NCBI GenBank assembly: GCA_038850275.1
Contig: JAWCLZ010000007.1
Location: 1 to 64,000 of the forward strand
Origin: JAWCLZ01 sp038850275
GTDB taxonomy: Archaea > Halobacteriota > JAWCLZ01
DNA: 64,000 nucleotides
Direction: 5' to 3'
This document shows, piece by piece, positions 63,978 through 64,000 of the stretch (its first letter is position 1; each line of letters begins with the position of its first letter). Both the position numbers and the translations under genes were made by a program. The notes beneath the pieces are model-generated. The model did not search any database, was not told the DNA's origin, and saw only the letters and a program-made list of their open reading frames with translations.

Positions 63978-64000
63978 TTTTCCTCCTTATCTCCTTTATT

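Noticed and set aside
1..64000. CRISPR array
   Set aside because: No regularly spaced repeats of 24-40 bases were seen; the direct repeats found are simple tandem pairs without spacers, and the Trp repeats are in coding sequence.

Overview
The window comes from an AT-rich archaeon, most likely a euryarchaeon of the methanogen, Archaeoglobus or Syntrophoarchaeum sphere. The exact lineage cannot be fixed from sequence alone. Archaeal hallmarks are the proteasome-activating ATPase PAN, a thermosome, glycerol-1-phosphate dehydrogenase, GatDE, RadA, archaeal SepF, archaeal-type SAM synthetase, the diadenylate cyclase DacZ, a Tfx regulator, NAC, archaeal L11 and Spt5, and an intron-bearing tRNA-Met. 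Many genes look leaderless, with a TATA-like box about 26 bases before the start codon; others have GGAGG or GGTGA ribosome sites. Two runs of N (6042-6051 and 23794-23853) interrupt genes, so this is a draft assembly.

Bases 1-3000 are the unusual part. Four tandem copies of a two-gene cassette lie in very AT-rich DNA. Each has a tiny glycine-zipper membrane protein (a) followed by a protein with the same kind of N-terminal membrane helix and a charged helical tail built on a roughly 13-residue tryptophan repeat (b). Copies 1 and 2 are nearly identical up to the end of the membrane domain and then diverge abruptly. Copy 3 has lost b. Copy 4 carries an extra tail-only protein. The same 19-base upstream element precedes all four cassettes and one further small gene. 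I recognise no known family.

Bases 3260-18630 hold two winged-helix regulators around a tRNA-Met(CAT) with an 11-nt intron, rpiA, a methylthioadenosine phosphorylase truncated by a gap, Tfx, a RidA protein, a tungstate/molybdate ABC transporter (wtpABC), an argH-gatD-gatE operon, a COG1361/ABC-2 exporter operon, and a QueG-like iron-sulfur protein whose second cluster motif is frameshifted.

Bases 18700-32500 hold radA, guaA, hisH, hisF, a phosphoglycolate phosphatase, secE-spt5-rpl11-purB and a PIN-like protein. An adenosine-specific kinase, a CNNM/CorC-type transporter, NAC-trmI, polX and a PAC2 protein follow. Bases 32500-46600 hold DUF63-SpoIIM-proS-F420 oxidoreductase, egsA, UPF0179, an FKBP, hisG, RNase P Rnp4, a CRM protein, srp54, two small genes, the Rqc2/NEMF homologue, Sua5, MBF1 and PAN. 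Bases 46700-58830 hold a replicative-type ligase, thermosome, ZPR1, SepF, DUF1122, Hsp20, SAM synthetase, dacZ, and cooT-sppA-DUF4350. A CBS protein, a phosphoribosyltransferase and two small regulators close this stretch.

Bases 58833-59360 hold a decayed IS200/IS605-like element. Bases 59382-63977 form a minus-strand operon coding for Ku, a LigD-type ligase, an aldehyde:ferredoxin oxidoreductase and a class I-like GAPDH. It joins non-homologous end joining to tungsten and glycolytic redox enzymes. The tungstate transporter near 8 kb probably supplies the oxidoreductase's metal.
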